DNA from: Crocinitomicaceae bacterium | Lineage (GTDB): Bacteria; Bacteroidota; Bacteroidia; Flavobacteriales_D; Crocinitomicaceae | Length of the DNA stretch: 64,000 nucleotides | NCBI GenBank assembly: GCA_016709005.1 | Contig: JADJEU010000006.1 | Location: 154,740-218,739 of the forward strand | Direction: 5' to 3' | Shown: positions 44,570 through 53,394 of the stretch, one piece after another | Layout of the letters: each line of letters begins with the position of its first letter | Numbering within the stretch: the stretch's first letter is position 1 | Made by a program: the position numbers and the translations under genes | Notes under the pieces: model-generated | Database searches by the model: none | Seen by the model: the letters and a program-made list of their open reading frames with translations, nothing else | What the model was told of the DNA's origin: nothing

Positions 44570-45850
44570 TTACTGTATTTCTTCAAGGTCAAAGCCAATG
44601 TCTTTACGGTAATAGGCTTTGTCGAATGTTATTTTGGCAACATTCTCATACGTTTTTTCTAAAGAGCGAAACTGATTTTTTCCAAAAGAAGTGACGCACA
44701 AAACGCGTCCACCATCGGTCAGAATTGCCGGTCCGTCTTGTTTTGTTCCGGCATGGAAGACGAGTGAATCAAAGACATTGTTCAATCCTGAAATGCTTTT
44801 TTCTTTGTCATATTTTTCAGGATACCCTCCGGAAACCATCATCACCGCTGTTGCAACACGATCATCAAATTCAACATCACGTTCAGATAATGTTTGTGAT
44901 GAAACTCCTTCAAATAGTTCCAGCAAATCAGATTTCAAACGCGGAATGACAACTTCTGTTTCAGGATCACCCAAACGGCAATTATATTCGATCACATATG
45001 GATCGTTTTTCACGTTGATCAATCCAAAGAAAATAAATCCGCGGTAGTCAATGCCATCTGTTTTTAATCCTTTAATGGTTGGAATGATGATTTGATTTTC
45101 TACTTTATCAATAAAACCGCCAGCCGCAAATGGAACCGGAGAAACCGCTCCCATACCGCCCGTGTTAAGGCCTGTATCACCTTCACCAATACGTTTGTAA
45201 TCTTTTGCTTCGGGCAGAATTTTGTACGAAACTCCATCGGTAATTACAAAAACAGAAAGTTCAACACCTTTCAAAAATTCTTCGATGACAACTTTTGCAG
45301 AAGCATCCCCAAATTTTCCACTCAACATGCTTTTTAATTCTGTTTGCGCTTCTTTGAGTGATTTTAAAATCAACACGCCCTTGCCTGAAGCGAGGCCGTC
45401 TGCTTTCAACACGTAAGGAGCTTTCAGTGATTCTAAAAACGAAATTCCTTCTTCTATATTTTCATTCGTCACCGTCAAATATTTAGCAGTTGGAATGTTG
45501 TGTTTTTTCATGAATTTTTTAGCAAAATCTTTGCTGCCTTCTAATTGCGCCGCTTCTTTGTTAGGCCCAATCATGGCAATGTGCTTCACTGCTTTATCAG
45601 CTTGAAAAAAATCTACAATTCCGTTCACTAATGGTCCTTCTGGTCCTATAAAAACGGTATCAATTTTTTGTTCGATGCAAAAATCGCGGATGGCTTCAAA
45701 ATCATCCACATCAATGTCTACGTTGGTTCCAACTTGATTTGTACCAGCGTTGCCTGGTGCAATAAAGAGCTTGTCAATTTGTGAACTCTGTGAAATTTTC
45801 CAGCTCACTGCATGCTCTCTTCCCCCCGAACCTAAAACAAGTACATTCAT
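44570..45850 (-). CDS. purD: phosphoribosylamine--glycine ligase
   Basis: 426 aa, full length. ATP-grasp motifs are VLVLGSGGREHAVSWKISQS, IGPEGPLVNGIVDFF, YVLKADGLASGKGV, LNTGGMGAVSPVPF and NCRLGDPETEVVIPRL. It is step two of de novo purine synthesis. On the minus strand, TACTTTTG at 45877-45870 is an exact -7 promoter box about 20 bp before the start. Confidence 0.97.
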   Translation of the reverse strand: MNVLVLGSGGREHAVSWKISQSSQIDKLFIAPGNAGTNQVGTNVDIDVDDFEAIRDFCIEQKIDTVFIGPEGPLVNGIVDFFQADKAVKHIAMIGPNKEAAQLEGSKDFAKKFMKKHNIPTAKYLTVTNENIEEGISFLESLKAPYVLKADGLASGKGVLILKSLKEAQTELKSMLSGKFGDASAKVVIEEFLKGVELSVFVITDGVSYKILPEAKDYKRIGEGDTGLNTGGMGAVSPVPFAAGGFIDKVENQIIIPTIKGLKTDGIDYRGFIFFGLINVKNDPYVIEYNCRLGDPETEVVIPRLKSDLLELFEGVSSQTLSERDVEFDDRVATAVMMVSGGYPEKYDKEKSISGLNNVFDSLVFHAGTKQDGPAILTDGGRVLCVTSFGKNQFRSLEKTYENVAKITFDKAYYRKDIGFDLEEIQ

Positions 45851-45965
45851 GATTAAAATTTAGTCTCAACAAAAGTAAAAAATGCAGAGGGTGACATGAA
45901 GGAATCTTATCAACAATTGATTTCAGTTTTCAAGAGTTTAAGTGAGTTTACCTGTTAAAGTATCA

Positions 45966-46823
45966 TTATCCTTCTAAAAACTTCCAATCCTTGATAGGCT
46001 CAAATCTTTTCCAACTTTCTTTGATGGATGGATGCGTTAGGACTGACTCCACCTGTACTTCGGGAAGTTCATTTTCTGCTAATCCATTTTTAACAAAAAT
46101 GAAATTAAATCCCAATTGATTTGCGCCAACTAAACGATATCCTTTTTGTTTTCCAAGATTGACCATCGCAATTGGAGATGCACCATGATAAACCGGGTGC
46201 TTGCCGGGGAAAAAATAATTTGGATCGTAAGGAACTACGATGTTTTGTAATCCAAATTCTACGTGTGTTTCAATAACTACAATATTGGGTTGCACAACCT
46301 CAAGGGCTTTCCAAATCCAATAATCATTTCCATCAATGTCAATCGAAAGCACGTCAATTTCCCCATTCAGGCCTGCTTCAGAAACAAGCGTATTGATATT
46401 TTCAGCCGTTACTTTTGCACAGGTAAATTTGGGCGCGTACATGTATGGATGCGGATATTTTCCATAAAATTTTTCACCGCGTTTAATTGCTTTCGGATTA
46501 CCATCTAAAAACAACCCGTGGTAGCCAAAATTAAAAGCGAGGTTTGCGCAATTGCTATTGATACCATCATCTGAACCAATCTCAACAAAAGTTTTATTTT
46601 TCATGCCAATCAAGGCAAGAATGTAGAGTAATTTACCATCTTCTTCAAATTGAGAAAACACCCGAAATCCGGTATCATTAAAATCTGGAAGCTGATTATT
46701 TTTTTGTGCAGTTTGATAGTCTAAAAAAAGTTTGCGTTGTCCAATTTGAACGGCTGCTGAAAATCGATCTCTTACTTTGAGAATGTAAAAACGATTTTTG
46801 ATAAACTCTTTTAGAAACCCCAT
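45966..46823 (-). CDS. putative SAM-dependent methyltransferase (FkbM-like)
   Basis: 285 aa. A Rossmann-type core is visible: KTFVEIGSDDGINSNC is a motif-I-like loop, GLFLDGNPKAI a motif-II-like acidic strand and IDVLSIDIDGNDYWIWKALE the post-I region, as in FkbM-type methyltransferases. The N-terminal 50 residues are helical and basic. Substrate unknown; the family often modifies glycans. It ends the short minus-strand run with the Ig-like lipoprotein (4-bp gap). Confidence 0.72.
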   Translation of the reverse strand: MGFLKEFIKNRFYILKVRDRFSAAVQIGQRKLFLDYQTAQKNNQLPDFNDTGFRVFSQFEEDGKLLYILALIGMKNKTFVEIGSDDGINSNCANLAFNFGYHGLFLDGNPKAIKRGEKFYGKYPHPYMYAPKFTCAKVTAENINTLVSEAGLNGEIDVLSIDIDGNDYWIWKALEVVQPNIVVIETHVEFGLQNIVVPYDPNYFFPGKHPVYHGASPIAMVNLGKQKGYRLVGANQLGFNFIFVKNGLAENELPEVQVESVLTHPSIKESWKRFEPIKDWKFLEG

Positions 46824-46827
46824 TTTG

Positions 46828-48408
46828 CTATTTATTCAGATCTTTTAAAAACCAATCAACTTCTTTAACCCATTTGGATTTAACGGCAATTGTTTCGTTA
46901 AAGTAAATAACTTTTTCGGGAATCACTCCAAGTGTTAGTGAGCCGCTGGACCATTCTCCATTGTTGTCTTCGTCAATGACCAATCTTAATTGATAATCTC
47001 CTGGAGAAATATTTTTAAATTCAATTTGTTTCGAATATATTGAAGTGTCCACCGCATTTCCTTTGGAATCCAAAAGATAAATCAAAACAGGTGCATTAAA
47101 AACAGAATCTGTGTTAATGATCAATGAGCCATAATAGGAGATTGGATAGTTTTCAAAATTGATATTGATCTTGTTAGCATTGGTATGATTATACAAACTA
47201 TTTACAGCACCGGAATCAAGTTGCAAAATCATTGCTTGATCAATGGGATTTGTTAATACAAGCGTGCGCAAATTTTCTATTTCCCAAACGGGTGTGATCA
47301 CAGTTGAGTCAGAAGTCATCACACGAATTTTTTCGGTAGAAATGCTTTCCAATAAAATTGGTTCTGAGAATGTAAGTTTTAACTTTTCACCGGGTTGTAG
47401 TTTACCCTCTTTTATATTCGTTGCAGCAGTCATAAATTTTGCTTCAATGGAAGATTTGTAAAGTGGTTTCAGCGTATCCTCAATTCCGTTTAAGCGGGTA
47501 GCAAATTTCATGCGTGCTGTAGGATTTTCTGCCAACCAAAACACCAGTGAGTCTTGTGATTTTGTGTCCTCTTGAAGAAGTGCACAGGACGTTGAAATAG
47601 TGAAACTGTCTGGCGGAAAAGTGAAAATGATTTCTAGTTTTCCAGGTTCAACAAAATTGACATGATCGACTTCTGATTCGGAAGACTTAATGCTGAATGA
47701 TTTTAAATCAGCGCGTATGTTTTTACGATTTACTAAAATATTTTTTTCAGGAAGAAAAGCAATGTTTTCACCGTCATCTAGTTTTAAATTTTTGTTGCGG
47801 TCGTCAAATGCAAAAAGATAATACAAACCATATTTAAGATAGTTGATTTTATAGTTGCCGTCTTTATCTGTTTGTGAGATGTAGGTTGGTTTGGTAAGAT
47901 AGGGGATTGAATCAAATTGAATTTCATTGGTCATCGGATACAGGGCAACAATGAATCCGTCAGATCCTTTGTTGGTAAATGCGTCTTTTACGTTACCTGA
48001 AATACTTAAGGAATCAATATAGTTCCCGGTAGAAAAAACATATTGGAAAATGGAATCGTTTTTTTCGGTGATATCTGCAATTGCCCGATTGAAATTAATC
48101 GTATACGTAGTATTTTCCTGAAGCGGTGCAACGAAGAGAATTTCGAGTGTTTTGTTGTGAGCTGAGATGATGGGTGCAACTTCGGGGCGCGGAGTAATCA
48201 GAATATTGTCATTGGGTTTAACGAGTGTAATGTATTCTTCAAATTTGAGGACAACCCGGTCTCCTTCAAAATTGGTTTGTCCGTTAAAGGGAAAAGATTT
48301 TGCAGAGTCAATTTGCGGTGCATAGTCATCGTCCGCACCACCCGTTAAATCGTTGATTTGCGCACAGGCACTAACTATAAATACTATGGCAACTAAGAAA
48401 TATTTCAA
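46828..48408 (-). CDS. Ig-like domain lipoprotein
   Basis: 526 aa. The signal ends VSAC (lipobox), followed by a bacterial SbsA-type Ig-like domain (about 30-130: APQIDSAKSFPFNGQTNFEG, ENTTYTINFNRAIAD). A carboxypeptidase-regulatory-like beta sandwich comes next (about 135-230, ISGNVKDAFTNKGSDGFIVA, YKINYLKYGLYYLFAFDD), then further Ig-like parts. This layout is widespread in Bacteroidota; its role is unknown, probably outer-membrane structure. Confidence 0.85.
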   Translation of the reverse strand: MKYFLVAIVFIVSACAQINDLTGGADDDYAPQIDSAKSFPFNGQTNFEGDRVVLKFEEYITLVKPNDNILITPRPEVAPIISAHNKTLEILFVAPLQENTTYTINFNRAIADITEKNDSIFQYVFSTGNYIDSLSISGNVKDAFTNKGSDGFIVALYPMTNEIQFDSIPYLTKPTYISQTDKDGNYKINYLKYGLYYLFAFDDRNKNLKLDDGENIAFLPEKNILVNRKNIRADLKSFSIKSSESEVDHVNFVEPGKLEIIFTFPPDSFTISTSCALLQEDTKSQDSLVFWLAENPTARMKFATRLNGIEDTLKPLYKSSIEAKFMTAATNIKEGKLQPGEKLKLTFSEPILLESISTEKIRVMTSDSTVITPVWEIENLRTLVLTNPIDQAMILQLDSGAVNSLYNHTNANKININFENYPISYYGSLIINTDSVFNAPVLIYLLDSKGNAVDTSIYSKQIEFKNISPGDYQLRLVIDEDNNGEWSSGSLTLGVIPEKVIYFNETIAVKSKWVKEVDWFLKDLNK

Positions 48409-48421
48409 CTTCAGTTTTTTG

Positions 48422-48895
48422 TCAGCGTGACCAGCGTAACGCTATTTGTTCAAGATATATTTTATCAATCTCAGAAAAGTCATTTAGCTTATCGCTGTCA
48501 ACGTCAATGACGGCAATTACTTCACTGTTTTTATAGACTGGCACTACGATTTCGGACTTGCTCAGTGAGCTGCAGGCAATGTGACCCGGAAATGCGTCAA
48601 CATCTTCCACAAGAATTGTTTCTCTTTTTTCCCAACTCGTACCACAAACTCCACGGCCTTTTTGAATGCGTGTACAGGCAATATCGCCTTGAAAAGGGCC
48701 AAGCACAAGTTCATTATTTTTCACAAAATAAAATCCAACCCAAAAAAAACCAAAGGTTTGTCTCAAAGCAGCTGCAATGTTGGCGGCGTTTGCAACAATA
48801 TCTGTTTCTCCTTCTAAAAGAGAATCAATCTGCGGGAGAAGTGTTTTATACTTTTCCTCACGACTCGTACCTGAAATCTGAAGTTCTTCTGCCAT
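48422..48895 (-). CDS. msrC: GAF-domain free methionine-(R)-sulfoxide reductase
   Basis: 157 aa from ATG 48895; a much longer frame overlaps hemW and is rejected. It is a GAF fold with FWVGFYFVKNNELVLGPFQG and the conserved cysteines in ACTRIQKGRGVCGTSW and GHIACSS used by the fRMsr (YebR/MsrC) family to reduce free methionine-R-sulfoxide. VPVYKNSEVIAVIDVDS completes the GAF pattern. It lies between hemW and the Ig-like lipoprotein. Confidence 0.92.
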   Translation of the reverse strand: MAEELQISGTSREEKYKTLLPQIDSLLEGETDIVANAANIAAALRQTFGFFWVGFYFVKNNELVLGPFQGDIACTRIQKGRGVCGTSWEKRETILVEDVDAFPGHIACSSLSKSEIVVPVYKNSEVIAVIDVDSDKLNDFSEIDKIYLEQIALRWSR

Positions 48896-49001
48896 GACGC
48901 TGAACAAAATTAGGGTTTTTGGATGATTTGTTGGATCAATTCTTAAATTAGATTGCAGAGGAAGAACCGAATTCCGAATTTTTTGTGCGCGCTGGGTGGA
49001 T

Positions 49002-50124
49002 CTAAATAAACAAATCTGCTGAAATTCCATCGGCACGGTATTTCCCCAAATCGGTTAGCGTATAAGTTCCGTTCTGATAGTTGACAAGATTTGCATTCTG
49101 AAATACAAGTAGCTTTTGTGTGATTTGTTCCAGATCTGATTCTGAGATGAAATGGAGATCGTTCAGATTAATTCCCCACTTGGTGCGCAAACGCGTTAGA
49201 ATATAGTCATTACACTTGTCTGTATTTGACAAAATTTCTTTTTCGTTATAGCCTTCACCTGAACTCACTAAACGAGTGTATTGTGCGTTGTTGCGAATAT
49301 TCCAGCTTCGTTCAGTTGCGTTGTATGAATGTGCAGAAGGTCCTATACCTAAATATTTTGCGCCAAGCCAATAGTTTGAATTATGCTTTGAAATAAATCC
49401 GGGTTTCGCAAAATTTGAGATCTCGTAATGTTCGTAGCCATTTGCTTTTGTGAAGTCAATCAGATATTGAAATTGTGATAAACTCATTTCATCTTCAGGT
49501 ATGGAAAGTGTTCCTTTTTTTTGAAGCGATCCAAAAACTGTTTTTGGTTCGATGGTCAGGCAATAAGATGACAGATGCGGAACATCTAATTTTAGAAACT
49601 GATCTAATTGTCTCTTCCAATAATCAAGATTTTTTATTCGGAATTCCATAGATCAAATCGATCGTAATATTATTGAATCCATACTCTTTGGCAAGCGCAA
49701 TCGAATCAATTATTTCACGTGAAGAATGCGCACGATTCATGAATGTTAAAACATCATCATCAAAAGATTGCACACCCATACTAAAGCGGTTAATTCCAGC
49801 GCTGCTATAAGCCTCCAGCAATGAAGATGTGATATCATCCGGATTGCATTCAACCGTTATCTCTGCATCATTTTCAACAGCAAAGAGCGATCTTATTTTT
49901 TGAATTACTTCTTTTAAAAAATCAGATGAAACAAAACTGGGTGTTCCACCGCCAAAATAGATAGTCTTGATTTTTTCGGAACCCAGATAGGAGTGACGTT
50001 GGTCCAACTCCTGAAGCATCGCAAGCTGCATTTGATTTGCATTGTCGGCCTGAGTGGAGAAGTGAAAATCACAATAATGACATTTCACTTTGCAATAGGG
50101 AATGTGGATATAAATTCCTGCCAT
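49002..50124 (-). CDS. hemW: radical SAM haem chaperone HemW, one frameshift
   Basis: The first frame (50124-49624) holds the radical-SAM cluster motif C11-x3-C15-x2-C18 (YCKVKCHYCDFHF), YFGGGTPSF, VECNPDD and RFSMGVQSFDD. The second frame (about 49630-49002) continues with NLDYWKRQLDQFLKLDVPHL, SSYCLTIEP, FAKPGFISKHNSNYWLGAKY and the HemN_C domain. Removing one A from the six-A run (T run 49630-49635 on the plus strand) restores GIPNKNLDYW and a protein of about 373 aa, the usual HemW length. The enzyme inserts or carries haem. Its ATG directly abuts the T-run of the upstream terminator. Confidence 0.92.
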
Positions 50125-50154
50125 AAAAAAAAGCCCCGGCTGAACCAGGGCTTT
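50125..50154 (-). terminator. Rho-independent terminator abutting the hemW start codon
   Basis: On the minus strand, AAAGCCC (50154-50148) pairs with GGGCTTT (50136-50130), followed by T's down to 50125. The next base is the A of the hemW ATG (50124). It ends the peptide-binding lipoprotein gene (stop at 50160). Confidence 0.88.
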
Positions 50155-50159
50155 GAATG

Positions 50160-51905
50160 TTATTGAGGTTTTTTCTCGTCGTATTCTTCAGCGGTGCGCT
50201 CTTTGAAATAAACATTTCTTAAATCAAGGTAACGCATTCCGTTTGTCTCTAATTGACGAACCGATGACTGAACCAGCATCATATCTTCACCGTACCAGAG
50301 AATGATAAATGGTGCTTCATCCATTAACACTTTTTCTGCTGCAGAAAATGCTTTGTATGATTCTTCAACAGTAGATGCTTTTAGTGCTTGTTCAAATAGT
50401 TTGTCATATTCTGGATTTTGAAAACGTGCACTGTTCACATAAGAAGGAAGCGATGGATCAGAAGGAACAATTTTTCCGTAAGCATTCAACAACCATGATT
50501 CCGGACTTGGATAATCACCAAACCAGGTTGTGCGGAACATATCTGCTTTACCGTGTCCTTGATTTTCGATTAAGTCGTTGAATTCAATTGCTTCAATGTC
50601 TATGTTGATGTTCAGAACACTGCGCAATTGATTTTGAATTTCTGACGCTACCAGATAATGGTCATTGCCTAAACGGAACTGGAATGTTAGAGTTGGAAAA
50701 CCTTTTCCATCCGGATATCCGGCTTCAGCTAATAATTGTTTTGCAAGCTCTGGATTGTACGAATAGGAAACATCTTCTATACCTTCAAAATCATAGCCTT
50801 TGAATATTTTTGGAAGCGGTGGTGTGATACCGAATTTTCCAATTTCATAAGCTTGATTCTTCATGATTTTTTCAACCAGTTTTTGGCGGTTGATTGCATG
50901 GTTGATTGCTTTTCTTACCTTCTTATTTTTCAACGTTTTGTTTGTCATGTTGAACTCCAGGTATGTGGTTGACAACTGCGGCTCAGAAATCAAAATGTAT
51001 TTAGGTGGTTTGCTTTCGAAATCACCGATGCGCTCTTCTAATACTTCAGAGATTTTTGTAACCGGTACACCCGGGATGTAGCTCATATCACCTGCCCAAA
51101 AAAGTTCCATTGGATCTTCACTGTGCTCGTAATATTTAAAGATCACGCTGTCCATAAAAGGAAGCTGATTTCCTTTTTCATCTTTACGGTAGTAGTTAGG
51201 GTTTTTTGCAAGCTTTACTACTTCTGAGGTTGAGTTCTTTTTGTCATACATAAAAGGGCCTGTACCAACTGGAATAAATTCAGTTGCTTCAATGGCTTCT
51301 TTCGGAACAATTACTGCGAAAACGGCAGCCATTTTTTGAAGGAAAATTGTGCTAGGTTCTTTTAGTTGAAATGAAACTGTATTCCCTGTGGCTTTGATTC
51401 CTTCTATTTCAGTTGCTTTGCCATCGTAGAATTCGTCTCCGCCAACAATGGTGTTTTTGAAAGTATAATAAGCTCTGTTTTCAGGGTGATTTGTGTAGAT
51501 AGTTTTGAATGTATAAACGACATCTTCTGCAACCAGCGCGCGTCCTTTGCCACCTTCAAAACATTCATTATCATGATACATGACTCCGTCACGCAGCGTA
51601 AAAGTATAGGTTAAACCGTCTTCAGAAATTTTCCAGTCGCTCGCTAGCGAAGCCTCTACTTCAAGTGTTTTCGGATTGTATTTAACCAGACCTTCAAGCA
51701 TCTGATCGTAGATTTGAGCAGTTTCCAGTTTTTGTACTTCTACGACACGAATTGGGTTGAAATAACTTCCGATTGGCATTTTAAAAACACCACCGTAAAG
51801 AGATTGCTCTTCAACTGAGTTGGTGTCGTCAGTACCAGAACCACTGCAACTCATCATAAAAATGAGCGAAACGACAGTCGAAAAATGGATCAATTTTTTG
51901 TTCAT
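50160..51905 (-). CDS. ABC-type peptide-binding lipoprotein (SBP_bac_5)
   Basis: 581 aa. The signal ends FMMSC (lipobox). The body is a family 5 solute-binding protein (OppA/DppA type) with SLASDWKISEDGLTYTFTLR, LVAEDVVYTFKTIY, EFNMTNKTLKNKKVRKAINH and YNPELAKQLLAEAGYPDGKG. No oligopeptide permease genes are adjacent. On the minus strand TATATTTG (51954-51947) is an exact -7 promoter box about 40 bp upstream. Confidence 0.93.
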   Translation of the reverse strand: MNKKLIHFSTVVSLIFMMSCSGSGTDDTNSVEEQSLYGGVFKMPIGSYFNPIRVVEVQKLETAQIYDQMLEGLVKYNPKTLEVEASLASDWKISEDGLTYTFTLRDGVMYHDNECFEGGKGRALVAEDVVYTFKTIYTNHPENRAYYTFKNTIVGGDEFYDGKATEIEGIKATGNTVSFQLKEPSTIFLQKMAAVFAVIVPKEAIEATEFIPVGTGPFMYDKKNSTSEVVKLAKNPNYYRKDEKGNQLPFMDSVIFKYYEHSEDPMELFWAGDMSYIPGVPVTKISEVLEERIGDFESKPPKYILISEPQLSTTYLEFNMTNKTLKNKKVRKAINHAINRQKLVEKIMKNQAYEIGKFGITPPLPKIFKGYDFEGIEDVSYSYNPELAKQLLAEAGYPDGKGFPTLTFQFRLGNDHYLVASEIQNQLRSVLNINIDIEAIEFNDLIENQGHGKADMFRTTWFGDYPSPESWLLNAYGKIVPSDPSLPSYVNSARFQNPEYDKLFEQALKASTVEESYKAFSAAEKVLMDEAPFIILWYGEDMMLVQSSVRQLETNGMRYLDLRNVYFKERTAEEYDEKKPQ

Positions 51906-52111
51906 AGGCTTGTACGGCAGAACCGTATGGGTTATTGATAATATGCCAAATATAAATCAAATTTTCGTATTGAATCAGTTCGGCCAAATTTTTACCCGCC
52001 TAAGAAATGAGAGGGTTCGTAGAAAAAAAATGTTCGTTTGTCTTGTTTTTGTTGAAAGTTAGTTTTAATATTGCACTAACTTTTGGAATTACAAGGTTTT
52101 TAAATAAAGCT

Positions 52112-52924
52112 ATGATGTTGAAAAACAGCTATTTACTCTTAATTTTTCTTGGAGCATCTTACTCATCATTTGCGGATTTGTCAGTTGAAGGTCACTATCA
52201 GGGAAAGAATTTATTTGTTCAGAACCCTGAAGACGAAGATGGATTTGGTTTCTGTGTTACGAATGCAACTGTAAACGGAGATCCAATTTCTGATGGAATT
52301 CAGTCAAGCGCGTTTGAGATTAACTTCGCAGAATTCAATTTGAAAATCGGGGATGCGGTTTTTATTGTTCTTGAACACGGAATGGGTTGCAAACCTAAAA
52401 TTCTTAATCCAGAAGTCCTTCTACCTAAAAGTACCTTTGTTGTAGCAGACGGTGAAATTTCTTGCGCGCCTGATGGAACATTGTCATGGACTACTACCGG
52501 AGAATCAGGAAAGCTAACCTTTACCATCGAACAATACCGCTGGAATAAATGGGTTGCTATTGGTGAAGTGGATGGATTAGGAACAGAAGGCCCAAACAAA
52601 TACACATTCAAAGTTTCACCACACTCCGGTGAAAATAAAGTTCGTGTCGTTCAAACAGATCATACTGGAAGAAAACGTCCATCACCTGAAACTACATTTA
52701 CCAATACCTCAATTAAAGAACCAAGTATCTTCCCTGTAAAAGTAAAGGATGTCATTAAGTTTACTGCTGATGGTGCAGCAATTGAAACGAAATATGAAAT
52801 TTACGATGCTTACGGAAACATTGTTAAGAAAGGTGTAGGTACTGAAGTGGACTGCACGAACCTGAAGAAGGGTGCATATTACATCAACTACGATAATAAG
52901 AATGAGAAATTTGTGAAGATTTAA
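52112..52924 (+). CDS. secreted protein, possible T9SS-like C-terminus
   Basis: 270 aa from ATG 52112 (ATG 52115 is equally possible); the signal peptide is YLLLIFLGASYSSFA. Earlier in-frame sequence is not protein-like. The middle is beta-rich (SWTTTGESGKLTFTIEQYRW, a fibronectin-like sandwich). The C-terminal 75 residues (IFPVKVKDVIKFT ... YEIYDAYGNIVKKG ... YYINYDNKNEKFVKI) resemble a type A sorting domain but lack the usual YPNPxxG opening. Family unknown. A strong terminator follows. Confidence 0.78.
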   Translation: MMLKNSYLLLIFLGASYSSFADLSVEGHYQGKNLFVQNPEDEDGFGFCVTNATVNGDPISDGIQSSAFEINFAEFNLKIGDAVFIVLEHGMGCKPKILNPEVLLPKSTFVVADGEISCAPDGTLSWTTTGESGKLTFTIEQYRWNKWVAIGEVDGLGTEGPNKYTFKVSPHSGENKVRVVQTDHTGRKRPSPETTFTNTSIKEPSIFPVKVKDVIKFTADGAAIETKYEIYDAYGNIVKKGVGTEVDCTNLKKGAYYINYDNKNEKFVKI

Positions 52925-52944
52925 TTTTCACGCAAACGATATCG

Positions 52945-52983
52945 ATCCCGGTTCCGCCTTAGGCGGAGTCCGGGATTTTTTTT
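52945..52983 (+). terminator. Rho-independent terminator
   Basis: Outer stem ATCCCGG (52945-52951)/CCGGGAT (52970-52976) and inner stem CCGCCT/AGGCGG (52954-52966), then eight T. It lies only 12 bp before the mce ATG. Confidence 0.9.
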
Positions 52984-52995
52984 ACACTGAAATTT

Positions 52996-53394
52996 ATGAA
53001 ACTCGAACACATTGGTATTGCGGTTAAGGATCTGGAAAAATCAAATAAGCTATTTGCAACTATTTTCAATCAACAACCATACAAAGAAGAAGAGGTTGAA
53101 TCTGAGCATGTGAAAACATCGTTCTTTAAAACAGGCGAAAGCAAAATTGAGTTACTTCAGGCAACCGATCCGACGAGTGCAATAGCAAAATTCATTGAGA
53201 AAAAAGGTGAGGGAATTCATCACCTGGCGTTTGAAGTTGCAGATATTGATTTTGAAATTAATCGTCTGAAGGCAGAAGGATTTGAGTTGATTCACCAAAC
53301 TCCCAAAGATGGTGCGGATAATAAGCGCATTGCTTTTTTGCATCCGAAATCTACGAATGGAGTTTTACTTGAATTATGTCAGGAAAAAAAGTAA
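52996..53394 (+). CDS. mce: methylmalonyl-CoA epimerase
   Basis: 132 aa, glyoxalase/VOC fold. It starts KLEHIGIAVKDLEKSNKLF and has SFFKTGESKIELLQATDPTS, GEGIHHLAFEVADI (metal His) and GVLLELCQ (metal Glu). It interconverts D- and L-methylmalonyl-CoA in propionate metabolism; the mutase is not in the window. Its stop directly touches the stop of the convergent histidine kinase gene. Confidence 0.94.
   Translation: MKLEHIGIAVKDLEKSNKLFATIFNQQPYKEEEVESEHVKTSFFKTGESKIELLQATDPTSAIAKFIEKKGEGIHHLAFEVADIDFEINRLKAEGFELIHQTPKDGADNKRIAFLHPKSTNGVLLELCQEKK

Noticed and set aside
48896..49036. N-terminal extension of the GAF methionine sulfoxide reductase
   Set aside because: The 47 extra residues overlap hemW and are not family-like; the family starts at the internal ATG.
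49002..49649. hemW C-terminal half as a separate gene starting MEFRIKNLDYW
   Set aside because: One base removed from the A-run joins it smoothly to the N-terminal half, and the apparent start is a by-product of the shift.
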